Assembly: GCA_002633005.1 (NCBI GenBank)
Contig: NMRA01000752.1
Location: 102,900 to 166,899, forward strand
Source of the DNA: Phoronis australis
Lineage: Eukaryota > Phoronida > Phoronidae
Reading direction: 5' to 3'
Length of the DNA stretch: 64,000 nt
The position numbers were made by a program, and so were the translations under genes. The notes beneath the pieces are model-generated. The model had not been told where the DNA came from. It did no database searches and saw only the letters and a list, made by a program, of their open reading frames with translations. Below are positions 45,764 through 56,157 of the stretch, piece by piece (the stretch's first letter is position 1; the number at the start of each line of letters is the position of its first letter).

Positions 45764-46030
45764 ATAACAACAATGTCTGTACAAAGCGAACAACAAACAA
45801 TCGATACAGTGTTTTTAATAAACAAGAACAAAACTGAAGCAGGCTTTAGCAGAACGTCCTGCTTACATGTAAATGGCTCATGATGCATTTGATTGTCTCG
45901 TCGGGTTGGTTTCAGCCGCCGAAGCAATTTGGGACGCCAGAGTTTTTCTGGGCGTGTTAGTGCAATTTCAATTCAGGCACAGCAAAACAACCCGCAAAAT
46001 TGCAATACGCACTTGCATAAAGTTGTCTTT

Positions 46031-47023
46031 GAAACAAGAACTTGATTTATACTAGCAGCTGCTAGGATGGTACCGGATAGATAATTCCTTTGTCCTAGAA
46101 AGAACGCGTTATTACTGACTTCGTCTTAGAAGTATTTGATTCTAGGACTAATGTCGGAAAATCTCGCATCTAAGACCTCCTCAAGTTTATCTAACTTTCT
46201 TCCGTCGGAGATTCAACCACCGACACAGTAATCAAATTTTATTTGTTGGCATTGGATGTTCGAATACAGTTAAGACAGCAGTAGGAAAAAGTTTGAAAAA
46301 AAACAAGACACCAACAAATAGCATGAGGACTTTCAGCGACGCGAAAACGAAATTATGAGACCAGCTGCACGGATATTGCAGGTTTGTGGATTAACAGCAC
46401 GAGATTACGTGTCGCTGTATAAACCTGAACAACTCAGATGTAAATGTATCATGAATGGTCTTTCGAGAGCTTAGAGAGTGTTGGTGTCAGGTGTGAACGT
46501 GAGGTTTGAAAGGAGGCAACGACAAAGGCTGTTGCAGGGATGAGGCAATAGTCTGACATAATGTGCCCGCATTTTGATAACCAGTTTGATGCCCGTTATT
46601 TAGTGGGGAAAACTGATTCTCAAAATTCGGGCACGTTGTATCAGACCATTACCTTGAGCGCTGGTATTTCTGTTATCCGACTTTCACCTTATGAACTTTT
46701 GTTTGGCTTAATGCGAAGGGTCGGCTGTTTTGATTTAATTTGGGGATGAGTAACAAAACTCGACGCGTCAAATAAGGCATATCAGCATTTCTTGTTTTTA
46801 TGAATTCATTTGGTCGTTTTTGAAATATACTTCTTCATTCTTGTTGCATCTTACGATATTTTAAATTTGGCCGTTTTCGAACCACCAAAACAGCTTTAAA
46901 TATGACCTCAACAAGCAGTCTCGAATGAAGTTTTACCTCTGCAACCACGTACGAATAGTTCTCGAACCATATTCATAAGATAGCCATGTTATGATTATTT
47001 CTAGACACCCTCAGACTCAAACA
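46031..47023. other. Upstream region of the secreted-peptide gene
   Basis: AT-rich sequence. A TTATTTCTAG acceptor-like motif at about 46995-47003 precedes the ATG of the peptide gene by some 20 bases, so a 5' untranslated exon may lie further upstream. I could not identify it. Confidence 0.4.
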
Positions 47024-47848
47024 ATGACAAAGTCGACCAATGTCATCGCTTTGCTGGTCATCGTTGCATGTCTGGCGCTCTACGTCAGGTGAGAGAGTTA
47101 TATCCGTGTTTCGTATTCTCATGTCATCTCAAAAAGTTGCAAAATAAGGTCACATAGATCTACATCATCTCAAGCCATGATGTCTTGAAAATGTGTTAAT
47201 TTATTCCATTCAGATCCACGTATAAACGAGGGGACACTCAAGTGTCAGAAATATTGCTCGTAGTTAAGTCATGAACAGTAAAAAACTCAGTTCACTGCCT
47301 TTCACGAGCTTGTGACCAGAATCATTAAAGAGGCCTGGAACTCGAAAAACAGTCCAAATTGCACGATTCAGAGTGGTTCTCTGCCACTGGAACACAATTC
47401 AACCTGCACATCAGGTATTTTTACGGTTTGTGCGTAAATATTTTGAATTTTGTTTGTTGTTGATTCATCTTTCATGAGAGGTACTAATTGTTTAATAACG
47501 GTTAACAAAAACACTTAGCGAAAAGTTGCCGAAACCCGGGTTTTGGTACCAGTTTAATACACACACTTTTCGTGTTTGATGTTTCTTAAATTGAAGTTAT
47601 CTTTTCTTTACCCACTGAAACACTGTTCATACAACGAAAGAAATATTTACTCAGCACTGTTTCTTGAAAGACACTGGAATTATTGCTGTGTTTGCAGCGT
47701 CTCGGAAGCACATCTTAAACTAGGCGCGACCAGGTTGGATGAAGTCAGGCGTGAACGCTCCTCGCAAAAGTCGTCCTTGGAAAACGAAGAGAACACAGAC
47801 AGTTTGGAACGCAAAGTTCAAAGGGAACTCGGCCACCATATGGAATGA
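47024..47848 (+). CDS. Small secreted peptide precursor, two exons
   Basis: Exon 1 is 47024-47088 and exon 2 is 47698-47848, joined across a donor CAG/GTGAGA and an acceptor GTGTTTGCAG; the split codon is AG+C. The product has 71 residues. Residues 1-26 form a textbook signal peptide: MTK start, a hydrophobic core (VIALLVIVACLALYV) and a likely cleavage after VSEA. The mature part of about 45 residues is hydrophilic, rich in Glu, Ser, Arg and Lys, has no Cys, and contains one RR and one RK pair that could be processing sites. The reading frame exactly bridges the splice and the hydrophobic stretch is interrupted neither by stops nor by the junction. I do not recognise a family; a peptide hormone precursor or a matrix protein would both fit. 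Confidence 0.6.
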
Positions 47849-48619
47849 AGCTGCTTCAGTAATCTTCAGGAAACACTCTTAAAGTGTCTTAAAGGAATGA
47901 AATGTAGTGGAAATATCTCACAATCATTTCGAAAAAAATATAAATATCTCTGAACGCATTCATTGCATTTTAGTTTTATCTCAACACGGCACAGCCTTGC
48001 TTCGTTGTAAAAGTCTACCAAATGTCAAGACCTTAGGCGAGCAATGATACAATGAGAGATGCTTCGTACTCTCGTTCAGACAGGAATATAATTACCGGAG
48101 ATTACAGATAAAGCACCCTTAATCAAAAAGCTTCAATGAACGTTTTTTTCCGAAATCCTGGGTAGGACTTAGACCGCTTGCACTGGTGAAATTGGTTTCG
48201 ACTTACCCTCTGACAGGGCGCCACCTATACTGAAAAGTGGCCTCGTGGAAACATGATGAACGACGGGTTCGAGTTTCGGTTGGCAGAAACTTTTCAGTCT
48301 TTTCACTAGGTCTCGTGATGGGGTAATATTATTATTTCAAATAAAACAATAAAACATACAAATGCCTGCCGATGACGTGAATCGCTTACTACCATTGCTT
48401 TGACGTACATGTAGAGTTATTCCCAGCACTCGACCTGTATGATAAAAAGTAGAGAAGTGGTAAGTATAACTACATGTGTATAGCAGACAGCAAATCTGTT
48501 TTCTGCTGTTTGTGTCTTGGTCAATTTTAATGCATTCACACCGCACTACTTTTTGGGAAATCTCTCGCTGCTACATGTATATAGCTTAGCTACATATACA
48601 TGTAGACGTTTGCTTCTAT
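47849..48619. other. No gene recognised; 3' region of the peptide gene
   Basis: Possible polyadenylation signals AATAAA at about 48340 and 48348. Otherwise AT-rich without coding signal. Confidence 0.4.
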
Positions 48620-48639
48620 TCTCCCTTGTTACCCTATGG

Positions 48640-48900
48640 TGCAGCCACCACGAGCGTTCAGTGCAGATGAATAACATAAACCCACATATAATCGTCTGCA
48701 CGATCCCGTCATGTACGACAACACCACTCGTACGAAGTTGGCCGGGTATGGCTTGATGATTACGTGAAGCTCTTTGGATTTGTAGCAAATTCAAAATTAT
48801 TACTAACTTAGTTATTGTCGTTAGTAGTACCAGCACATCTACAGTAGCTGCAACAATTTTTTGCGAAGCATATCAGCATAAAATTCCCGGTCAAAATTAT
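48640..48900. repeat. Dispersed repeat, uninterrupted copy
   Basis: Similar to 34440-34599 joined to 36270 onward (GATGATTACGTGAAGC, TAGTTATTGTCGTTAGTAGTACCAG, AGTAGCTGCAACAATTTT). It shows what the other copy looked like before the TTAA element went in. Confidence 0.55.
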
Positions 48901-48939
48901 TTTACAGTTGGACCATTGTATAACGATTCATACTCATTC

Positions 48940-50011
48940 TTCCATTTATTGAAAACATTGGTTATTGGTAATAACGTTTCCATTATCATCGTATACCTCC
49001 ATGGGTATTCTCTTTCTAAAGTACAGGTGTCCAAATTCTTAATATACTTCCACAATTCGGTTGGGTTATTGAAATTTAAAGATTCTTTAAGGTCAGCTTG
49101 ATCTCTCAGTTTTTCATCATCCTGTGAACTTTAAGAAATAGTACCTGAGCGTTTTGAAATTGGCATCTAAGTAAAGAGCATTCTTCCCGACAGCCGTTGC
49201 ATTTCAAAAACCTTTTTCCTTGAAACTTAAATCTTTCCAAAGCTCGGACAATTCAGCACACCAATAAGGTTTGCTTGTTTTAAAGTCCCTTATCACCTTC
49301 TTTGAGTTACTGCAAAATAATTTTCTGTCCATCTCATAAATTACACACTTACAAAACCTACTGTACATATAGTAAATCTTTTCTTGGGCTGCTCTTCAGA
49401 CCAAAATAGAGTCAATTAATTCTCGCATTACAATATTAAAAATTTAAGATTTCATTAAGTCTTCGGGAATTGACCGCACCTTATATCTCTGGGGAATCAA
49501 TGCCAACTTCATTTAAATGTGAAGAGTTCCTATCATAATGTACTGAAAAGTCGAGGGCATGTATAAAATGATCTGATAAATGGCAAACAACAGAAAGCTC
49601 ACTCAAGGGATCAAATTTGTCTACTAATTCCCCGGTCGTATAAATTTCAAATTTCAGACGATTAGATAATTTTTCATGTTGTATAAGGACGTTGTCAACA
49701 ACGGAAGAACCTCTTCCCCATACGGATGTATAGTTATCTTGTTCGGGACTTACTTGCCCCTTGAGAACACAGAACTTTGAGTCAATACAAAACTCATTGA
49801 AGGAATCACCCCGTCTATTATTAGAGCCATCTGCTTGGGAATTCGACATCCTGTACATAACACTTCATGTCTCTTGTACGGGCATTAAAGTCTCCATACA
49901 ACTATACAGAATCAACTTCATCGAGAGAATACAATTGACATAACAAATGAGCAGAAGTGTACGGGCCGTATCTCCAAGGGGAATTTTCTGGAGGTATATA
50001 AAAGACAAATA
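48940..50011 (-). pseudogene. Decayed L2/CR1-type non-LTR retrotransposon, endonuclease C-terminal half and linker
   Basis: Read on the minus strand: VLLYGDFNARTRDM (catalytic GDFNAR block, about 49900-49860), then over 49481-49858 RRGDSFNEFCIDSKFCVLKG, DNYTSVWGRGSSVVDNVLI and VCHLSDHFIHALDF (the SDH block of APE endonucleases), then KPYWCAELSELWKDL and NPTELWKYIKNLD-like linker sequence down to about 49000. Stops and frameshifts separate these blocks. The Gmr1-like element at 50017 is inserted at its upstream edge. Confidence 0.75.
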
Positions 50012-50438
50012 CATGCTGTCAGAATAAATATTGATTAAGTAATTAGTAAGAATTGATCCATTTAAGTTGCCCAAAATTTGTGCATATGTACTTTTAAATC
50101 ATAGGGTCAGACTTGTTGACAAGTATTTTAACGTCAAAATCTTATTTTTAGATGGTGTTTACAACTTTGGGTTCTGGGGTCAAAGTACTCTAGAGATTCT
50201 AGAATATTCTGAGAACAAATTGTAACAGCCAATAATATTAGTGGATAGGATCATGTGGTTTTTATTAGCCATTCACTAAATAAGTAGAATGTTATGTTAT
50301 GGGCTGAAATCAACAAGATAATTAGATGAGCTATAGTAGTTGAAGCATGAAGACTTGCTGCAGTGTACAGAAGCAGTTGTATGACAGAGCCATCTCGTGG
50401 AAGATTCTAGAAGGGATCTTGGCAAGGGCAAGGGTTAA

Positions 50439-51972
50439 AGGAGAATGCCACCCGATTTAATTAGTCTTGTTTGCCGTCTTAATCGGTCTAGGTCCACATC
50501 GCATACGGTCGACCTTACCTTGCCAAGAGGTGTCGCGTTAACCTGTGAGGAAGATAAGAAACGATGCCAGCGACGTCAGTGGTTCATATGCAGAATGAAT
50601 GCAGTGAATGCCACTACGTTGCAGTGCATCGTTCCCGCTTGTCCGAACTAAGCAGCTGCGAGGAAAGCAGGTTTTTCGTTTTTTTTTACTTCCTCGAGAG
50701 TCGGAAATGCTTAGGAAGTGGCTCATGGTAATAGTGAAGAATGAAATGTAAGCTGTAAATAGCAAGTATGAGGCCGTGAAACATCTCCGTGTCTGTGGCC
50801 TGCAGACGTCGACAGTGCCTGACGAATGCCGGTTTTACCAAATAACTCCATACTCCTGAGCTTTTCACGGCGCCTCTCTAGTAATTCTTCACCACTGTAT
50901 TCCTGTTCGAATTGATAGCCTGTAAATATAACGATCCACCTGTGAAGTCGGGACTTATGAGCTCTAGCTCGTTCTAAGTCGGGATTGCGAGTTGCCATGT
51001 TGCTGTTTAATACTTAGCGTTCTTTTTCAAAATGAATTATTCTCACCCTTACCAAACTTATACAAAGTCTGACTCATTAGATGCAATTTGTAATGCCTTT
51101 GGAGTGTTCGTGAGTGCAAATGATTTGAGAAGCCAGCAATGAATAAATCACTGCGTTACCGCGGCTTTAGGTGCAATAAAACTAATTGACGGGACACCGA
51201 GGCCGTGTGAGCTCATGCTAATTTAGTGTTTGCTGGCAGAAACTGTTGTGAAACAACTCGATTTCCATCTCACGGCCAGGTGTTAGGGGAATCTTTATTT
51301 ACAGGTGCACATTACTTTGGCTCACTAGTATGGTATTTTCTTGACTGGAAGTTTAGTTTCCACTGAACTTTTGCTGGTTCATGTTCGTGATGTCTGATTA
51401 GTTTCCGAGCCACTGGCCGCCGGGATAATGAATCGATCCGGCCGGCCGCGACGGGTTTGACCAGGCTCCGAGCCACTGGCCAGAATAACAAGAGTTTTGT
51501 GTTTAGAACTCAAAAAATCACAAGTCTAAACAACACAGATCTAGGTTCTCCTGTCTGTATCTCACGGAAAATGCTTCGAAATTATCTCCGAACAGACCCC
51601 AAACTCCTGCTACGGACCTTATTGGCCTACCGAACTTTGTAGTCTACGGTGTGTCCAAATACCAATAAATCCTTAAGAGCGAAATAAAACAACACGTTTT
51701 TATAAGAACAAGATGTAGTTTTAAGGGCTTTACATCGAAGTTTGATGATTTATTGGTGTTAAATGATGACTTCAAGCGATAAGTTGACACCAGTAACCGG
51801 CGTTGTGAACTGCTGAAAAGACTGCGTGTGAAATCAATGACGTCATTGGATAATTTCAACACCTCCGTCTGCCGTCAGGTGTCAGGTAACGCAACCGTAC
51901 CTGTCGTTATGGAGTAGAACTACTCGATCTAAACTGATACAAATTAGGTTGTTTTTTGGGTGGCATGCTCCT
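50439..51972. mobile_element. TTAA element with GCATGCCACCC termini, copy 2 (1534 bp)
   Basis: Left end AGGAGAATGCCACCC; inverted right end AGGAGCATGCCACCC, one mismatch in 15. TTAA flanks it on both sides (50435-50438, 51973-51976). It lies inside the 5' LTR of element B, so it is younger than that insertion. It is inverted relative to copy 1 (34604-36265) and somewhat shorter. On the minus strand from 50998 a partial ORF MATRNPDLERARAHKS is carried. Confidence 0.92.
50723..50998 (-). pseudogene. Relic ORF inside TTAA element copy 2
   Basis: 91 residues starting MATRNPDLERARAHKS, with FTGYQFEQEYSGEELLERRR, after which the frame departs from the equivalent in copy 1 (RLQATDTEMFHGLI is found here in a different frame). 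Likely the remains of a protein exon carried by the element. Product unknown. Confidence 0.4.
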
Positions 51973-52458
51973 TTAACTAACAGGGAGTTAACTAAGAGCT
52001 TGTCACTTGCATTGTGGGTAGTAAGATACTACCTGAAGCGTTGCGTCATCAGCCAGAGACTGTGACCAGCAAGAAGAGTCGCGGGTAGAAGAAATTGCCT
52101 GCAAGTGTTGCATCACCAGAGACGGTGACCAGCAAGTACACTGTCGCTATACAGTGTGTGTGTAGTTCGAAGATTCACCAACAGGACAGACATCCAACAA
52201 GTGGAGAGTCCTAGCTTGGATAGCAGATAAGACATTTGATTGTTTGGTTGTTTGATTAAAGTAATCTTTAAAGAGGGCGCTAGCGTAGTTACTCTTTTTA
52301 GTTGATTACTTAATTACCAATAGGTTTTATTTGTCTAATTAGGGGTTATCATATAATAAATTAATTACTGTATTTGAATATTCACTCTCCATCTACGCAC
52401 AATCTCAAAGCATACATGTAGCTACCTTTTAAACAAACCCACATTCAATCGTCGGACA

Positions 52459-52476
52459 TTTGGGGGCTAGTCAAGG
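52459..52476 (+). promoter_or_regulatory. Element B primer binding site region
   Basis: TTTGGGGGCTAGTCAAGG follows the 5' LTR. The TGG start two bases after the LTR fits a tRNA 3' end; the tRNA is not identified. Confidence 0.6.
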
Positions 52477-52585
52477 AGAGTTAAATAAAGGTTTACGTGG
52501 TTGTGTTGAATTGTTTTGAATCCTGTAATTACTGTTTGAATATTAATTAATAAAGTGCATTCTGGGAATAAACCCTTCCTTTCAA

Positions 52586-53905
52586 ATGGATTTTGAAAAG
52601 TATATTGCGCAAGCGAAACAATTCGGTTATACCGGTTTAGAGTTAAGGAAGTGCGCAGAGGAGCTCTTGCGGCAGGCCTCGGAACGTGAAGAGCGCGCCC
52701 ACAAACGAGAGCTGGAAAAGGCAGAGCTTGCACGGGAACAAGCAGAGCGGGCCCAAGCGATTGAGATTGAGAAGCAGAAGACACTGCAACTCCAGATTGA
52801 GATCAAAGCGACACCTAGTGGTGGGGCTCCAAGCAGTGGTGTGCGTACCAGCCGTCCAATACTGCCAAGGTTCGACGAGCGCGTCGAAGACATGGATGCC
52901 TTCCTAGACAGATTTGAGACGTTCGCCACAAGCCAGAAATGGGATAAATCGGAGTGGGCTGTGGACTTGAGTCCATTGTTGACAGGTAAAGGCCTGCAGG
53001 TGTTCAACAACATGCCGTCCGACCAAATTAACAACTATGACCAACTAAAGGTGGCGCTGCTGCACAGGTATGAATTAACCGAAGATGGGTTCCGACGAAA
53101 GTTTAGAGAGTCCAAGCCTGAAAAGGGTGAAAACGTGTTCCAATTCGGGGCAAGACTGAAAAGGTTCTTTGACCGATGGACACAACTGGCGGAGGTCGAG
53201 GTGACTTATGATGGACTCAGATACTTACTGATCCGAGAACAGTTTCTGGGAGTATGCCATCCTGAGATGTCCGTATTCCTGAGGGAACGGAAACCGAAGA
53301 CCTTCGACGAGATGTCGGCCATTGCTCAACAGTACATGGACGCCAACTGTACTGGTTTGTTGGGCAAAGGGTGCGCAAAGAAAGACTTGCGACAGGTAGC
53401 CAGAAGACAGATACCGCCAAGCAACACAGAAGAACGATGGACAGAAACTCCTCGTTCGTCAGTGACCAGAAACAAGGGTGACAAAGAGTGTTTCAATTGT
53501 CATCGGAAAGGTCATCTAGCAAGGGACTGTGGAATGAAAGACTTCCACTCCAAAAGATTCGCTGCAGGTAAGCAGTCGTCGGCCTCGCAGCAGGAACGGG
53601 CCAAGACAGAAGACACCAAGAAGTCGGTAATGTGTCAAGCTGTGGTAGCAAAGGGTAGTCCAATAGAACAGCACATAGTTGATGGCTGTCTGAAATTAGT
53701 CGATGGGACATCAATGCCAGTAGAGAGAGGGGCCTGTGACAAGCACAGAGAGCCTCCCGCTGACCACAACATGCCCGTTTGTGACGGTTACGTCAACGAA
53801 ACAAAAGTACGCATGATGCGTGACACCGGATGCAGTGGTGCAGCGGTGAAGACGTTCCTAGTCAAAGAAAGTCAACTGACGGGGAACAACACATCTGTGT
53901 GTTAA
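52586..53905 (+). CDS. gag: Element B Gag with SCAN-like capsid, zinc knuckle and start of protease
   Basis: 439 residues. A charged coiled-coil-like N-terminus (about residues 15-75, many Glu/Arg/Gln) precedes the capsid: RPILPRFDERVEDMDAFLDR, then a SCAN-like region with FQFGARLKRFFDRWTQLAEV and LIREQFLGVCHPEMSVFLRE. The SCAN domain of vertebrate transcription factors is thought to come from a Gmr1-like Gag. One CCHC knuckle follows, CFNCHRKGHLARDC (about 303-316). The last 40 residues hold the protease active site DTGCSG; the frame then ends at 53905, and the rest of the protease (ICVLIDGTARSFPI) is in the next frame. This looks like loss of one G in the GGGG run at about 53881-53884, since a natural frameshift inside the protease would be odd. 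Confidence 0.85.
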   Translation: MDFEKYIAQAKQFGYTGLELRKCAEELLRQASEREERAHKRELEKAELAREQAERAQAIEIEKQKTLQLQIEIKATPSGGAPSSGVRTSRPILPRFDERVEDMDAFLDRFETFATSQKWDKSEWAVDLSPLLTGKGLQVFNNMPSDQINNYDQLKVALLHRYELTEDGFRRKFRESKPEKGENVFQFGARLKRFFDRWTQLAEVEVTYDGLRYLLIREQFLGVCHPEMSVFLRERKPKTFDEMSAIAQQYMDANCTGLLGKGCAKKDLRQVARRQIPPSNTEERWTETPRSSVTRNKGDKECFNCHRKGHLARDCGMKDFHSKRFAAGKQSSASQQERAKTEDTKKSVMCQAVVAKGSPIEQHIVDGCLKLVDGTSMPVERGACDKHREPPADHNMPVCDGYVNETKVRMMRDTGCSGAAVKTFLVKESQLTGNNTSVC

Positions 53906-56157
53906 TAGATGGGACAGCACGATCCTTCCCCATAGCGAAGATTGGGGTAGACACTCCATACTTCGTTTGTGAAATCGAGGCAATGTGTATGCGAACACCG
54001 ATATACGACCTCATCATAGGGAATGCTGTTGGCGTCAGCAAGGGTCTTGATCCAAATTGGCAGCCACAAGGCAGTGTCATGTCCACAGTCACTACTAGAG
54101 CACAGGCTAAGAAGAGAGAGAAACCTATTAAGACTTTGGCGGTGACTCCATCCGGAGTGGAAAGTCTCCACGTCAGCAAATTGAAGGACGAGCAACAATA
54201 TGATCCTTCCCTGCGTAAGCTCATGGAACTTATTGAGAAAGACAATCCAGCAAGAACACGTGGTAGAGGTCAATACTGGTATGAGAAGCAGAAGGGAGTC
54301 CTGTACCGAGTGTGTGCTGATAACACCAAAGAATTGCGTCAGATAGTTGTCCCTGTCAAATATCGACAACAGGTTATGACGCTAGCTCACGAGTCAATCG
54401 TAAGTGGGCACCTTGGTGTGAAGAAGACCAGTGATAGAATAGCCAGTAGCTTTTATTTGCCAGGAGTTGTCAGTGACACAAATCGTTTCTGCAGATCATG
54501 TGGCATCTGCCACCGAACAACTCTTAAGGGCATGATCTCTAAAGTGCCATTGTGTGAGATGCCACTTATGGAAGAACCGTTCCAGCGTATCGCTGTTGAT
54601 TTGATTGGTCCTGTGTCGCCAATCACAGACAGAGGCAACCGGTACATTCTTACCATCGTAGACTATGCCACAAGATACCCGGAGGCAGTCCCTCTACCAA
54701 GAATAGAAGCTGAGCGAGTTGCAGAAGCACTGTTTGAAACCTTCTGTAGACTTGGCTTTCCACGAGAGGTGCTTAGTGACTGTGGAACAGAAGTTCTGAA
54801 GGAAGTTGCACGGCTAATATCCATGAAGCAACTGTTCACCACTCCGTACAATCCGAAATGCATTGGATTTTGTGAGCGTATTAATGGTGTACTGAAGAGT
54901 ATGCTTAAGAAAATGTGCCAAGAGCGTCCACAAGACTGGGACCGGTACTTACCAGCAGTACTGTTCGCCTACAGACAGGTACCACAAGTGAGCACAGGTT
55001 TCTCGCCATTTGAACTGTTGTATGGTAGAACCGTGCGAGGGCCCATGCAGGTGCTTAAAGAGTTTTGGACAGGCAATGAAACACCAGACGTACGGAATAC
55101 TTATGAGTATGTCCTCGACTTGCGGCATCGTCTGGAAGAGACATGTGAACTGGTGCGGGAAAACNTCTCGCCATTTGAACTGTTGTATGGTAGAACCGTG
55201 CGAGGGCCCATGCAGGTGCTTAAAGAGTTTTGGACAGGCAACGAAACACCAGACGTACGGAATACTTATGAGTATGTCCTCGACTTGCGGCATCGTCTGG
55301 AAGAGACATGTGAACTGGTGCGGGAAAACTTACGAAATGCTGGTGAAGCATACAAGCACCATTATGACAAAAAGACACGAAATCGTCGCTTCAAAGTGGG
55401 AGACCAAGTCTTAACATTGTTACCAACTGACAGTAACAAGCTGCTACTGCAGTGGAGGGGTCCCTATGAAGTGACCGAGGTACTCAACAAAATGGACTAC
55501 CGAGTAAGGGTTGGTAGAAAAACCATGACATACCATGCTAACCTGTTGAAACTCTACATATCTCGTGACCAAAGTGGGGCTGCAAGTAATGATGATACAG
55601 ATCAGAATTCTGACATCGCAGCCATAGATGTACTTCAGCCTGAAATGGACAATGAAGTTGGTGTTGTCGATGATGAACATCTACTAGTGCTGGGATCGAC
55701 AAACCAAAAAGAAACGTACAAAGATGTCAAGATACCAGACGAGCTCACTACTAGCCAACGAAGGGAGGTGATAAGTCTACCAGGAGGGTACTCTGACATC
55801 TTTAGTGAAGTACCAGGTACGACACATCTGGTGGAGCACAAGATTGAGACCATCAGTGAAGAACCGGTGAGAGTCAAGCCGTATCCCCTGCCATATGCCA
55901 CACGGTCGGTTGTGCAGGAGGAAATTGACAACATGTTAAAGTGTGGAGTCATAGAACCATCCGATGCTCCCTATAACTCTCCGGTGGTATTAGTGAAGAA
56001 GATGGACGGTTCAAATCGATTCTGCATCGATTTTCGTCCTTTGAACTCCATCACCAAGTTCGACTTGGAACCGATGGGCAATCCTGATGACATCATGGCT
56101 AAGATCAGTAAAGACCAGTTTTTTATGAAGATTGATCTAAGTAAAGAATACTGGTAA
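53887..56157 (+). pseudogene. pol: Element B Pol: protease end, integrase, first part of reverse transcriptase
   Basis: The rest of the protease (IDGTARSFP, PIYDLIIGN) is followed by the integrase: an HHCC region (HESIVSGHLGVKK, CRSCGICH), then the core with AVDLIGPVSP (Asp), VLSDCGTEVL (Asp) and TTPYNPKCIGFCERINGVLK (Glu present), a duplicated segment around 55001-55329, and a C-terminal barrel (FKVGDQVLTLLP, WRGPYEVTEV). The reverse transcriptase begins at about 55800 with HKIETISEEPVRVKPYPLP, then GVIEPSDAPYNSPVVLVKK, FCIDFRPLN and MKIDLSKEYW. It stops at TAA 56155-56157 where Gln (CAA) is usual. Integrase before reverse transcriptase is directly seen here. Confidence 0.9.
55165..55165. 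other. Single-N assembly gap inside a perfect-looking duplication
   Basis: One N separates 55001-55164 from 55166-55329, which are the same 164 bases apart from one difference seen (GGCAATGAA against GGCAACGAA). Counting the N, the repeat is 165 bases and keeps the frame, hiding the artefact from an ORF finder. Confidence 0.9.

Larger units (their letters stand above)
41824..46030 (+). repeat. Large inverted repeat, left arm
   Basis: This block is the reverse complement of 59142-64000 apart from indels. Anchors: 41824 pairs with about 64000, the CTAGACTTAGGCTACTTTT word with 42597-42612, the CATCGAGTACCC block with about 43749, and AAGTTGTCTTT at 46020-46030 with 59142. The left arm contains a 1.12-kb hAT-like element that the right arm lacks; the right arm has about 0.96 kb and 0.99 kb that the left lacks. 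No autonomous transposon protein is recognised in it. A short open stretch (minus, 43697-43888) is kept open in both arms. Confidence 0.85.
50017..52458 (+). repeat. Element B 5' LTR, split by a TTAA element
   Basis: LTR sequence occupies 50017-50438 and 51977-52458, ending CGGACA. Without the insertion it is about 0.9 kb and matches 57222-58116 throughout. The intact 3' LTR reads GGGTTAACTAAC at the insertion point, proving the target was TTAA. Confidence 0.92.

Noticed and set aside
53830-53905. Natural -1 frameshift between gag and pol in element B
   Set aside because: The change of frame falls inside the protease after DTGCSG, with no slippery heptamer in phase; a lost G in a GGGG run explains it better.
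54949-55414. ORFs spanning the N with repeated sequence, read as a repeat protein
   Set aside because: They are shadows of the duplicated integrase segment around the N gap.
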